This document shows positions 17,532 to 25,843 of a DNA stretch of 32,408 nucleotides, piece by piece. Within the stretch, counting starts at the first letter, position 1, and every line of letters begins with the position of its first letter. The translations under genes were made by a program, and so were the position numbers. The notes under the pieces were generated by a model, which ran no database searches, was not told the DNA's origin, and was given only the letters and a program-made list of their open reading frames with translations. Origin of the DNA: Xanthobacteraceae bacterium (GTDB taxonomy: Bacteria; Pseudomonadota; Alphaproteobacteria; Rhizobiales; Xanthobacteraceae); the NCBI GenBank assembly GCA_019748335.1, contig JAIEPP010000089.1, positions 1 through 32,408 on the forward strand. Reading direction: 5' to 3'.

Positions 17532-20500
17532 TTGGCCCTCTTCGCGACACTGCCAAATCGGCGATAAAGGATCGGCAAAAGTATCAGGGTCAAGAGCGTC
17601 GACGTCAGCAATCCGCCGACCACCACGATGGCCAGGGGCTTCTGAATTTCCGATCCGGGGCCGGAAGCGAACAACAACGGGACGAGTCCGAGCGCGGTAA
17701 TACTGGCGGTCATCAGCACCGGCCGAAGGCGGCGCTTGGCGCCTTCCACGACAATACGATCCTCCGGAACACCACGGGCGCGCAGCTGATTGAAGTAGGA
17801 GACCAGCACAACGCCGTTCAAGACGGCGATTCCGAGCAGTGCAATGAATCCGACCGAAGCTGGAACCGACAGATACTCGCCCGTCAGGACAAGCGCAAAG
17901 ACACCGCCGATGAGGGCGAAGGGGATGTTCACCAGGACCATCAGCGCCTGGCGGATCGAACCGAACGTGGTGAAAAGCAGAACGAAGATAAGTCCGATGG
18001 CAACGGGAACGACGACCGACAGGCGTGCGGCGGCACGCTGCTGGTTTTCGAACTGACCGCCCCAGGTGAGCCGATAGCCCTGCGGCAGCTCCAATTCTGC
18101 CGCCACCTTCTGCTGCGCAGCCTGGACAAAGCCTACCATATCGCGACCTCGAACATTGGATCGGACCACGCTCATCCGTGTGCCGTCCTCACGATCTATC
18201 TTGACGGGACCATCAACGCGATGAATACGGGCAACCTGAGAGAGCGCCACATGCTGCCCGGACGCAAGCGTCAGAGGCAGATTGGCCAGCATGGTAGGCG
18301 CTTCACGGGTCGTCTCACTGCCACGAACCAGTATCGGCGTGCGGCGCCCCTCTTCAAGCGCTGTGCCGATGGTCCGGCCTTCGATCTGAGTTCGCAGAGA
18401 AGCAGCAATCGAATCAACGGCCAATCCGAGACGGCCGGCCTCCAGCCGATTTACCGCAACCGTATAATATTGCGCGCCTTCGTTGAGCGTCGTGTAAACG
18501 TCCTCTGCGCCATCGATGCCGGACAAAATCGCAGACAGCCTGCTTGCAATCTCATTTAGCTTGGCAATGTCAGGACCGAAGATCTTCACCGCGACATCGC
18601 CACGCACGCCGCTGATCATCTCCTGGACACGCATGTCGATCGGCTGCGTAAAGCTGAGGGACATTCCCGGAAAATCGCTGAGCACACGACGAAGCTGCTG
18701 AAGAAGGACGGACTTGTCGGTCGTCTTTCGCTCCTCCGGCGGCTTTAGAACCAGAAACGTGTCGGTCTGATTTGGTCCCATCGGGTCGAGGCCGAGCTCA
18801 TCCGATCCGGTTCGAGCGATAACCCCCGCGATGTCGGGTACTTGCGTCAGAATGGCAGCCTGAAGTTTTGCATTGATCGCAATCGACTGATCGAGATTGA
18901 TGGACGGAATGGCTTCGACGCTGACGATGATGTCGCCTTCGTCCATGGTCGGCATGAATGTCTTGCCGAGCTGGGTGTAAGCGAAGCCCGCCGCAACGAG
19001 GGCGGCAACCGCCGCTACCATCACCTTGCGCTCATTGGCCAGTGCCCAGCCGAGCGCCGGCGCATAGCCCCGTGAAGCATGGCGGATCAGCCAGGGTTCC
19101 CGGTGCGGGGCCGCCTTGAGAAGAAACGAAGTCGCTACCGGAAGTACCGTGAGCGCCAGCAACAGCGAGGCGGCCAGCGCAAAGATGATCGCGAGCGCCA
19201 CGGGGATGAACAGCTTTCCCTCAAGACCCTGCAGCGCGAGCAGCGGTACGAAAACGATGATGATGATCATGACACCCGTTGCAACCGGCTCCAGCACCTC
19301 GCAGACCGAGCGGAACACAATATGGATGAGCGGCGCCGTGTTTCCTTCTTGATCCTTGCTTAGGTTTCCCACGATGTTTTCGACGACGACCACCAAGGCG
19401 TCGATCAACATGCCGATAGCGATCGCGAGACCACCGAGACTCATCAGATTGGCCGACATGCCGACCACGCGCATGACAATCAGCGCGATCATGATCGCGA
19501 GCGGCAGGCTCAGGGCGATCACCAGCGAAGCTCGCCAATTGCCGAGGAACAGCAGCAGCAGGACGATGACGAGGACCGTCGCTTCACCCAATGCCCGGAC
19601 CACGGTTCCGACGGCGCGGCCGACCAGCCGGCTTCGATCGTAGAACACGTTGATGGTAACGCTCTTCGGCAGCGAAGGCTGCAGCTCCTGCAGACGCTGA
19701 CGAACGTCGCGGACGAGCTGGCCGGCATTGGCACCGCGCAGGCCGAGCACGAGCCCTTCTACCGTTTCGCCGTGACCGTCAATCGTGACGGCGCCATAAC
19801 GCGTCAGCGAACCCACCTGAACGCGAGCGACATCGTTGACCCGTATGGGAATGCCGTCCCGGGTATCGACCACAATGGCCTTGATGTCATCGATCGAGCG
19901 AATGCTGCCCTCGATGCGGACCAGGGCACTGTCTTCGCCCTGGTTAACGCGGCCTGCGCCGTCGTTGCGGCTATTGGTCTCGATCGCCCGCCGAAACAGG
20001 TCAGACGAAATGCCGCGTGCCGCGAGAGCATCGTCGAGCGGCACAATCTCGAAGGCCCGGACATGACCGCCGAGCGAGTTGACGTCGGCAACTCCTGGAA
20101 CAGTCCGCAGCGCCGGCCGGATCACCCAGTCGAGCAGGCTTCGCCGCTCGGCCAGTGAGAGATCAGGACTATCGATCGTGAACATGAACATTTCGCCGAG
20201 AGGGCTCGTGATTGGAGCGAGCCCGCCCGTCACGCCTTCCGGAAGATCGCGCGCGACGTTGGACAGGCGTTCCGAGACCTGGTTGCGAGCCCAGTAGATG
20301 TCCGTACCATCCTCAAAGTCGAGGGTGATATCGGCGAGCGCGTATTTTGTCGTCGAGCGAAGGATCTTCTTGTTGGGCAATCCAAGCAGTTCGAGCTCGA
20401 TTGGAACCGTGATCCGCTGTTCAACCTCCTCGGGGGTGAGACCGGGCGCTTTCATGATCACCTTCACCTGGACGGGTGAGACGTCGGGAAACGCGTCGAT

Positions 20501-20605
20501 CGGCAAGGTAGGCAAAACAACAAAGCCCGCGCCGATGAGCAGAAGGACGCTCAAGGCGACAAACATGCGCTGCGAAAGCGCGAAAGCGACCAAACGCTCG
20601 AGCAT
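17528..20605 (-). CDS. Heavy-metal RND efflux pump, inner-membrane (CusA/CzcA family)
   Basis: A 1025-residue HME-type RND transporter, the proton-driven core of a CBA efflux complex. The N-terminus has the first membrane helix and the typical LPIDAFPDVSPVQV segment. The substrate domain contains DFEDGTDIYWARNQVSERL, and the central helices include the TM4 motif AIGMLIDALVVVVEN. In that motif Asp402 and Glu409 are present, but the extra Asp found in CzcA-type pumps is Ala396. This is the CusA-like arrangement and argues for a narrower or different metal range than Co/Zn/Cd. I start it at the ATG at 20605 (TGATG overlap with the adaptor stop); a GTG at 20608 is possible. Confidence 0.9.
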   Translation of the reverse strand: MLERLVAFALSQRMFVALSVLLLIGAGFVVLPTLPIDAFPDVSPVQVKVIMKAPGLTPEEVEQRITVPIELELLGLPNKKILRSTTKYALADITLDFEDGTDIYWARNQVSERLSNVARDLPEGVTGGLAPITSPLGEMFMFTIDSPDLSLAERRSLLDWVIRPALRTVPGVADVNSLGGHVRAFEIVPLDDALAARGISSDLFRRAIETNSRNDGAGRVNQGEDSALVRIEGSIRSIDDIKAIVVDTRDGIPIRVNDVARVQVGSLTRYGAVTIDGHGETVEGLVLGLRGANAGQLVRDVRQRLQELQPSLPKSVTINVFYDRSRLVGRAVGTVVRALGEATVLVIVLLLLFLGNWRASLVIALSLPLAIMIALIVMRVVGMSANLMSLGGLAIAIGMLIDALVVVVENIVGNLSKDQEGNTAPLIHIVFRSVCEVLEPVATGVMIIIIVFVPLLALQGLEGKLFIPVALAIIFALAASLLLALTVLPVATSFLLKAAPHREPWLIRHASRGYAPALGWALANERKVMVAAVAALVAAGFAYTQLGKTFMPTMDEGDIIVSVEAIPSINLDQSIAINAKLQAAILTQVPDIAGVIARTGSDELGLDPMGPNQTDTFLVLKPPEERKTTDKSVLLQQLRRVLSDFPGMSLSFTQPIDMRVQEMISGVRGDVAVKIFGPDIAKLNEIASRLSAILSGIDGAEDVYTTLNEGAQYYTVAVNRLEAGRLGLAVDSIAASLRTQIEGRTIGTALEEGRRTPILVRGSETTREAPTMLANLPLTLASGQHVALSQVARIHRVDGPVKIDREDGTRMSVVRSNVRGRDMVGFVQAAQQKVAAELELPQGYRLTWGGQFENQQRAAARLSVVVPVAIGLIFVLLFTTFGSIRQALMVLVNIPFALIGGVFALVLTGEYLSVPASVGFIALLGIAVLNGVVLVSYFNQLRARGVPEDRIVVEGAKRRLRPVLMTASITALGLVPLLFASGPGSEIQKPLAIVVVGGLLTSTLLTLILLPILYRRFGSVAKRAK

Positions 20606-21738
20606 CACTCGGCTCCGAGCCGCAGCAAGATCCCTCGAAGGGCAGAGATGCCGCTGACGGCCACTTCGTCCTTGTCCGCGATCGCACCCGAGACCACGAC
20701 ATGATCCTGATCCTCGGCGAGCAGCGTCACCGGCACCAGCCGAAATCCGCCTTCAATTGCAACAAAGACCGACGCCTTGTCTCCCCGCCGGACAAGCGCG
20801 CTGTACGGGATCTCCCAGGCACTGTCACCGGAGGAAAGAAAGCTGACCCGTACCGCGGCAGTTTGTCCGGGGCGTAGCTCACCCGAGTTCGGCACTTCTG
20901 CCCGCACCAGGATGGTTTGGGTCGCTGTATCGGTCGTCTCCGAAACCAGTACGACCTGGCCCGGGATCGCGTAGCCGTCGATTTCCACTCTCGCACCGGG
21001 CCGGATGGCGCGGATGCTCGACGCCGGAATCGCAATCTCGGCCCATAAGGTCGATAATCGTGCGAGTTTGACGAGCGGCGCCGCCTGCTCCACCCGCTGG
21101 CCCGGGGACACCACGATCTCAACGACCGTTGCCGACTGAGGCGCGACGACCGTAAGGGTTGATGTAATTGCCGTCTCGCTGGTCAGGCGTGAAATTGCCT
21201 CGTCTGAGAAGCCGCTGAGCCGAAGCATTTGCCGCCGTTCCGCCACGGCGGCGCTTGCCTGCCGAGCTTCGGCCTGAGTGGTCTCCAGAACGCGCTGCGG
21301 CACCACCTTTCCTTCAAACAGGTCGGTGTTCCGTTTGAGCTGCTGGGCAGCAAGTACGTCCTGCGCGAAGGCATGCAGGTATTCCCGCTGAAGCGACACA
21401 AAGCTCGGGCTCTCAAGCGTGACGAGCGGCTGGCCGGAGTCGACGCGGTCGCCTCGTGCAACCGACAGACCATTGACCATGCCGGCCACTGGGGCGCTCA
21501 CGACCCACAGCTGGGGAGTGGGAATAACTATCTGGGCGGGATACGGCAGAGTCTTATCGGTCCGGCTCGAAACCGGATGCACGACGCGAACTCCCAGGGT
21601 TTGTAGTTGCGCGGGGGTGAGCTTCACCTCTTCCTCAGCCATCGACAGGGAAGGAAGACCAATGAACGCGAGCGCAAGCACGGCTCGAGCCAAGGTCTGC
21701 CAACAGCGCAGACACAAGCTCGCTTCACGAAAATGCAT
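20605..21738 (-). CDS. RND efflux periplasmic adaptor (CusB/CzcB type)
   Basis: A 377-residue adaptor with a Sec signal peptide (hydrophobic core LARAVLALAFIGL, cleavage after SMA about residue 34). It has a barrel-sandwich region (VSAPVAGMVNGLSVARGDRVDSGQPL), a coiled-coil hairpin (about 110-170), the returning lipoyl half (VVAPQSATVVEIVVSPGQ) and beta-barrel/membrane-proximal domains. It lacks obvious N-terminal metal-binding His/Met clusters. An AGGGAA site nine bases upstream supports the ATG at 21738; a TTG at 21744 would add two residues. It heads the operon with the RND pump and DUF3240. No outer-membrane factor (CusC/TolC-like) is encoded nearby, so the complex must borrow one. Confidence 0.88.
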   Translation of the reverse strand: MHFREASLCLRCWQTLARAVLALAFIGLPSLSMAEEEVKLTPAQLQTLGVRVVHPVSSRTDKTLPYPAQIVIPTPQLWVVSAPVAGMVNGLSVARGDRVDSGQPLVTLESPSFVSLQREYLHAFAQDVLAAQQLKRNTDLFEGKVVPQRVLETTQAEARQASAAVAERRQMLRLSGFSDEAISRLTSETAITSTLTVVAPQSATVVEIVVSPGQRVEQAAPLVKLARLSTLWAEIAIPASSIRAIRPGARVEIDGYAIPGQVVLVSETTDTATQTILVRAEVPNSGELRPGQTAAVRVSFLSSGDSAWEIPYSALVRRGDKASVFVAIEGGFRLVPVTLLAEDQDHVVVSGAIADKDEVAVSGISALRGILLRLGAE

Positions 21739-21819
21739 CACCAATGTTCCCTGTATGCCGGCGATGAAGCGAATCGAGCTTTCACCGGAATTCGTTTATT
21801 CCTGTCAGATCTCTCGCAG

Positions 21820-21833
21820 TTGATTTGTGTCAA
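21820..21833. promoter_or_regulatory. FixK/FNR-type box upstream of the metal RND operon
   Basis: TTGATTTGTGTCAA is a perfect TTGA-N6-TCAA palindrome centred about 88 bases upstream of the adaptor ATG at 21738. This suggests oxygen-linked rather than purely metal-linked control. Confidence 0.65.
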
Positions 21834-21901
21834 GCGAGGCACATTCGCACACGCGAGGCTTCCTCCCGGTTACCCACCCCGCGCAGCCCGAGCCCCTCTT
21901 A

Positions 21902-22372
21902 TCACCCAACAAATCGGCGGCCATTCCATCGGACTGTTCTTATCTTGCCATCTACTCCGGATATCTCGACCAAGGCCGCATTCTGGTCGCGAAGCAATCG
22001 AATATCACGAGCGTGCACTGTAAGCACCCGACGATATTGTCCTTTAATAGCGACATAGACTTCGTGCAGACATCCTGTGGTGCTGCAATGGACTGATTTA
22101 TTGCCGCAACGGAAATCATCAAAATGAAGGGCGAAAAATTCAGCGCCGGGAACAGTTAGATAGAGCGCAAACTGCTGCGCGGCGGCAGGTGATCCACCGC
22201 AGGCTGCTTCCCATTTTTGTACAATCACGCGGATTCCCGGCGGCAGATTCTGGAGATGGGCAGGATTCCAGCGATCCTGGGTTACCCCGCTGTGCGAAAA
22301 TGCGGGCCGAAGTACTCCTGTCAGGCAGAGAAGTGCGACTGCCGTTATCGAAATCAGTTTCCTTGAATTCAT
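21902..22372 (-). CDS. Hypothetical secreted protein, 156 residues
   Basis: A 156-residue protein with a clear signal peptide (NSRKLISITAVALLCLTG, likely cleavage after RPAFS). The mature part of about 130 residues has four cysteines and a strongly beta-like second half (EVYVAIKGQYRRVLTVHARDI). I do not recognise a family. The start at 22372 is preferred over the upstream frame start at 22417 because the signal sequence begins there. It has a textbook FixK box about 70 bases upstream, so it is probably a monocistronic periplasmic protein made under low oxygen. Confidence 0.72.
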   Translation of the reverse strand: MNSRKLISITAVALLCLTGVLRPAFSHSGVTQDRWNPAHLQNLPPGIRVIVQKWEAACGGSPAAAQQFALYLTVPGAEFFALHFDDFRCGNKSVHCSTTGCLHEVYVAIKGQYRRVLTVHARDIRLLRDQNAALVEISGVDGKIRTVRWNGRRFVG

Positions 22373-22434
22373 CGCTTCTACTCGAGTATTGAGTTGATCA
22401 TGTTGAGATCCTCGCATCCATCGCGGGCCGGTGA

Positions 22435-22448
22435 TTGATGCAGATCAA
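22435..22448. promoter_or_regulatory. Near-consensus FixK/FNR box (TTGAT-N4-ATCAA)
   Basis: TTGATGCAGATCAA carries both five-base half sites of the FNR/FixK consensus and is the best of the boxes in the window. It is centred about 70 bases upstream of the secreted-protein gene at 22372. Confidence 0.75.
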
Positions 22449-22804
22449 TCGCGAAATAGTCTCAATCTCCATATGCGAGCACGTCGCAATTGCACATGCG
22501 CTGGATACTTGGGCGGATCATCGAGCGCCTGACTCGATTGATGCAAACTGATAGACGCGCGAGAGCCCGGACGGAATATTCAAGTTCAGCGGAACCCTGC
22601 CGCTTGTCAGCGCCAGCGGATCACATGGTTTTGCCGGCGTTTGCTGACACAGCCGAAATACTCCCGAGAGCATGACAGCACGCTGCTGATCCATGTCAGC
22701 GATTTGTCAGGTAAGGTCTGTCAGACTAGATACCGAATTTCGTGCTCTCGCAGCCCCTTGCGCCTGCGCGATGCGATTCCGCCGAGGTATCAAGCTTGTC
22801 GCGA
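22449..22804. other. Intergenic stretch between FixK box and TPR gene
   Basis: No convincing gene is seen. A plus-strand frame at 22490-22675 begins with a plausible amphipathic segment but has no ribosome-binding site and no family resemblance. The stretch should include the promoter of the TPR gene; no FixK-like palindrome close to that gene was found. Confidence 0.4.
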
Positions 22805-23446
22805 ATGATTCGCAGAACGGATATAGCCCGTATGCTCATGCCAACCGCTGTTACGACGGCGCTTCTGGTTGCCTTCTGGGTAACCACGACGTCGGCAGTG
22901 ACCGTTGAGGATTGGACCTCGTGCGCACGCGCCGGTGGATCCTCCGTCGATCTTCCCATCCGTGGCTGCACCGCGGTAATTGAGGCGGGCGAGCGGATGC
23001 TGGTCCAACTCGTCGCTGCGTACAACAACCGGGGCGCAGCTTTCAGGTCGAATGGCGAAATCGATCGCGCCATTGAGGACTATGATCAGGCCATACACCT
23101 GAAGCCCGAATATTACGTCGCGATCAACAATCGCGGAGCGGCGTTCATGAATAAGGGCGAGCTTGATCGCGCAATTGCGGACTTCGATCGCACCATTCAA
23201 CTGAAGCCGGACTATTTCGCTGCATTTTACAACAGTACGGTAGCATTCGGTCGCAAAGGCCTGTTCGAACGCTCGATCTCTGACTACGACGTGATCATCA
23301 ATCATGATCCGAAGAACTCTGCCCTATTTCATGAGCGCGGGACGATGAAGGCTAAAATGGGCGATCAGACTGGCGCCGATGCTGACTTCCGGCGCGCAGA
23401 TTCCGTTGATCTCGGAGGGCCCCGGGCAAACGGCGGACTAAAATGA
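22805..23446 (+). CDS. TPR-repeat protein with signal peptide
   Basis: A protein of about 213 residues, with an N-terminal hydrophobic signal segment (MLMPTAVTTALLVAFWV, cleavage after TTSA). It is followed by a short disulfide-type region (WTSCA...RGCTAVIEAGE), then four TPR units. The best of these read AYNNRGAAFRSNGEIDRAIEDYDQ and the next is nearly a copy. This is a common bradyrhizobial periplasmic TPR architecture and is likely a protein-protein interaction scaffold. The start is uncertain: the frame opens with a GTG at 22742, and ATGs at 22805 and 22832 both give a workable signal peptide. Confidence 0.82.
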   Translation: MIRRTDIARMLMPTAVTTALLVAFWVTTTSAVTVEDWTSCARAGGSSVDLPIRGCTAVIEAGERMLVQLVAAYNNRGAAFRSNGEIDRAIEDYDQAIHLKPEYYVAINNRGAAFMNKGELDRAIADFDRTIQLKPDYFAAFYNSTVAFGRKGLFERSISDYDVIINHDPKNSALFHERGTMKAKMGDQTGADADFRRADSVDLGGPRANGGLK

Positions 23447-23518
23447 GTTTGTTGGCTTACCGCGTGGAGGACCGGGCTGATTTACGACTATTAGCCCGCG
23501 CCTCACTCCTTTGAACCA

Positions 23519-23740
23519 ATGAAGCCAACCTGGCACGTCTCCTTCGAAGCAAGAGACGCTGTCGTTGAGCGGCACTACAGGTGCGAAACGATGAGCTTTG
23601 CGACCGAGACAGAAGCGAAGGCCTTCGCGCTGGCTATTCTTGCGAAAGGCATCCGCCTTGCCGCAGGCACGATCAATCCTGTAAAGCCGAAGAGAATTAT
23701 TGCGTCCGAGAAGGAGCTCTCAGAATGGTTTCTGAACTGA
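23519..23740 (+). CDS. Small hypothetical protein, 73 residues
   Basis: A 73-residue soluble protein (start MKPTWHVSFEARDAVVERHY). It has an antiparallel-strand beginning, an Ala/Glu-rich helix (TETEAKAFALAILAKGIRLA) and a C-terminal helix ending SEWFLN. Similar short proteins are common in Bradyrhizobium genomes, but no function is known to me. It follows the TPR gene on the same strand with a gap of 72 bases and may share its transcript. Confidence 0.65.
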   Translation: MKPTWHVSFEARDAVVERHYRCETMSFATETEAKAFALAILAKGIRLAAGTINPVKPKRIIASEKELSEWFLN

Positions 23741-23821
23741 GTACCACCGGCGAATAGAATTAGCCTGCCGCAGACGCCCGATAAGGCTGTCGGCCCTCAA
23801 TAGCCGAACGGCGATTTGCCA

Positions 23822-23835
23822 TTGCGATGGATCAA
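23822..23835. promoter_or_regulatory. FixK2-like box upstream of the cytochrome module
   Basis: TTGCGATGGATCAA fits the FixK2 pattern with one half-site deviation (TTGC instead of TTGA). It lies about 136 bases before the truncated APC frame that leads into the b- and c-type cytochrome genes. Confidence 0.45.
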
Positions 23836-23952
23836 GGTTCAGTCTGATGAGACAAGCTAACAGAGTGTCGGTTTAACGCGCTTGAGGCGCGACATTGGCC
23901 GACGAGCGAGCGATTGGAAGTTTGCGCCAACACTGGGCGCATCAATCGAGCC

Positions 23953-24350
23953 GGGAGGACGTGAATGGCTATCCAGTCGGCAACGCGGGAAGTGTCACGG
24001 CGCCTTATTCGGTCACTCCCACTGACGCACGCGGTGCTCTGTGGACTTGGCGTCACCATAGGGACCGGCTTCTACGTTCTCGTCGGCGTTGCAGCGGGCC
24101 GTAGCGGCCATGCGCTCCTCGCCCTCATTGGCGCAGCACTGGTGATAGCGCTCAGTGCAACATCCTTTGCGGAGTTGGGAACGCGCTTGCCGATGAGCGC
24201 CAGCGAAGCTGCCTACGTGCAAGCGGCCTTCAAACACGATTGGCTCAGTCTCGGTGTGGGGCTTCGCGTGGTTACGGCCGCCACGATATCTGCCGCGACG
24301 ATCCGCGTCGGCAGCGCAGGCAATGCCGCGGCGTCTCTTTTTACAGCTGC
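23953..24350 (+). repeat. Direct duplication, copy 1 (5' part of APC gene)
   Basis: This stretch and 25844-26250 are homologous DNA in the same orientation, about 80% identical by eye from the ribosome-binding-site region through roughly 130 codons. They include long shared blocks such as the one reading CTTGGCGTCACCATAG. The similarity stops where the cytochrome b gene begins. Confidence 0.75.
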
Positions 24351-24363
24351 TCCACTGGCATGA
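23965..24363 (+). pseudogene. Truncated APC-family transporter (N-terminal 132 residues)
   Basis: A 132-codon frame matching the first third of the APC transporter gene at 25856: LTHAVLCGLGVTIGTGFYVLVGVAAGRSG, then FAELGTRLPMSASEAAYVQAAF. It covers about three membrane helices and stops where helix four should begin. A transporter this short cannot function alone. The stop codon overlaps the ATG of the b-type cytochrome (ATGA at 24360-24363), and the frame has a GGGAGGACGTGA leader. It may still be translated and serve to couple translation into the cytochrome genes. Divergence from the longer copy shows that it is not a recent copy. Confidence 0.75.
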
Positions 24364-24947
24364 CGACCATGAAAGGCAGCCTGCTTAGCCGTGAAGTATT
24401 GCCGTTTTATCTGTCTTTGGCCGCGCTCGCTGGCGCCGCCCTGCTGATTGATGCGGTTTTGCATGTACTTGGCGCCGTGTGGATCGGTCGCTATCTCGGC
24501 ATCTTTGGAGTCCTACTGATCCTCTCCTCCTTCGGGTATTCGCTGCGTAAGCGAAAGCTGATCGATGTCGGAAAGCCTGTCACCCTGCTGCGCTTACACG
24601 AGCGCATGGCATGGGCCGGGTCGTTACTAATCCTGGTTCACGCCGGTGTCCACTTTAACGCGATCCTCGCTTGGCTGGCGGTTATCGCCATGCTTATCAA
24701 CGTCGGCAGTGGGCTAACCGGGAAATTTTTACTTCAACGAGCCAGCAAGCGCCTGGAAGAAACAACTCGACACATGCGTGACGAGGGATTGTTGGCCAAC
24801 GAGATCGAAGAGCGTCTGTACTGGGACAGCCTCACCCTCGGCGTCGTCAGGCAATGGCGAGTGGTTCACTACCCTATCACGCTCGCATTTGCGGTGTTGG
24901 CTATGGCACATGTTCTGAGCATCTTCCTGTTTTGGGGCTGGAAATGA
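24360..24947 (+). CDS. Di-heme b-type cytochrome, four-helix membrane protein
   Basis: A 195-residue membrane protein with four or five hydrophobic helices (about 15-37, 43-60, 80-116, 170-193). His80 and His94, and His170 and His184, are each spaced by 13 intervening residues on two helices, the pattern for two stacked b hemes in ferric-reductase-like and cytochrome-b561-like proteins; His98 is an extra candidate. A charged cytoplasmic loop lies at about 126-160. Start at 24360 overlaps the truncated APC stop; an ATG at 24369 is equally possible. Its stop overlaps the ATG of the multiheme cytochrome c, so the two form a tightly coupled pair. I infer a quinol-linked or transmembrane electron conduit. 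Confidence 0.75.
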   Translation: MTTMKGSLLSREVLPFYLSLAALAGAALLIDAVLHVLGAVWIGRYLGIFGVLLILSSFGYSLRKRKLIDVGKPVTLLRLHERMAWAGSLLILVHAGVHFNAILAWLAVIAMLINVGSGLTGKFLLQRASKRLEETTRHMRDEGLLANEIEERLYWDSLTLGVVRQWRVVHYPITLAFAVLAMAHVLSIFLFWGWK

Positions 24948-25669
24948 CGCGACGTTGGGTTTTGACAGCTATCGCAGCTATTCTCGCGGTGCTTATTGCC
25001 CTCGCCTTCATCTATCCGCACCGAATGGTCAGCCCCGGGCCACTGATCGCCGCCCATGAGAAACTGACAGCAGACTGTTTTGCTTGCCATGCCCCCCTGC
25101 GCGGCGCTGTCGCCGAGCGATGCATCCGCTGTCACGTTGTGGCTAACATCGGATTGCAAACGACGACAGGTGCACCGATCGCTCGAACGGCCGACAAGGT
25201 GCCGTTTCACCGATCGTTGGCCTCGAAAGACTGCATGGCCTGCCATAGTGATCATCCCTTGCCGAGCTTCACGGCCACAAGCCGGGTGAACTTTTCTCAC
25301 TCGCTGCTGGATCCGGCGATGAGCGCTAAATGTACTACCTGTCATACGGCGCCTGTTAACGATTTTCACCGTGATCCGGCGGCAACCTGCAGCCAATGCC
25401 ATAGCCGCGATCGTTGGAAGCCGGCAACGCTAGATCACAGTCGCTTCTTCGAGTTGGACCGCGACCATAATGCGACATGCGTAACATGCCATACCAGCAG
25501 CGATTTTGGTCGGTACACCTGCTTCGGATGCCACGAACACCAGCCAAGCGCCCTCAGAGCGAAACACTTGAAGGAGGGGATTTCGAACTTTGAGAACTGT
25601 GTCTCCTGTCACCGCAATGCTCACGACGAGCCAAAAGCACGGGGTTCAAGAAAGAAAGATGATGATTAG
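24944..25669 (+). CDS. Membrane-anchored octaheme cytochrome c (cytochrome c3/NrfB-like)
   Basis: A 241-residue protein with an uncleaved-looking N-terminal anchor (about residues 5-24) and eight CXXCH haem-binding motifs at about 45, 60, 97, 130, 149, 179, 193 and 219. They read CFACH, CIRCH, CMACH, CTTCH, CSQCH, CVTCH, CFGCH and CVSCH. Many additional His residues between them can act as distal ligands. The basic C-terminus ends KARGSRKKDDD. The layout suggests a periplasmic electron wire fed from the b-type cytochrome through the ATGA-coupled genes. The module lacks a catalytic domain, so its terminal acceptor must be elsewhere. No named family assignment beyond multiheme cytochrome c can be made from the sequence alone. 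Confidence 0.85.
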   Translation: MTRRWVLTAIAAILAVLIALAFIYPHRMVSPGPLIAAHEKLTADCFACHAPLRGAVAERCIRCHVVANIGLQTTTGAPIARTADKVPFHRSLASKDCMACHSDHPLPSFTATSRVNFSHSLLDPAMSAKCTTCHTAPVNDFHRDPAATCSQCHSRDRWKPATLDHSRFFELDRDHNATCVTCHTSSDFGRYTCFGCHEHQPSALRAKHLKEGISNFENCVSCHRNAHDEPKARGSRKKDDD

Positions 25670-25843
25670 GAGACTGCGGGTTGCGTGGCGGTACCTACTG
25701 GTCCGCACCACCGTCGGCTCCCCGACGCGCCGCGCCCTTGACGCGAGCGAATACAGTTAGCGCCGATTTTCGACGTCCAGCTCCTGCATTATGGCATACT
25801 TTTGCATTTATCTTCCATGAGGCGTCCCGGCTGGACCCAGCGA

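Noticed and set aside
17504..18559. 351-codon plus-strand frame opposite the RND pump
   Set aside because: Antisense shadow of a highly conserved RND gene, rich in Gln/Arg/Asp, no family features.
22490..22675. 61-codon plus-strand frame downstream of the best FixK box
   Set aside because: Positioned suggestively (about 45 bases after the box), but no ribosome-binding site, and the second half is low-information; the box is better explained by the divergent secreted-protein gene.
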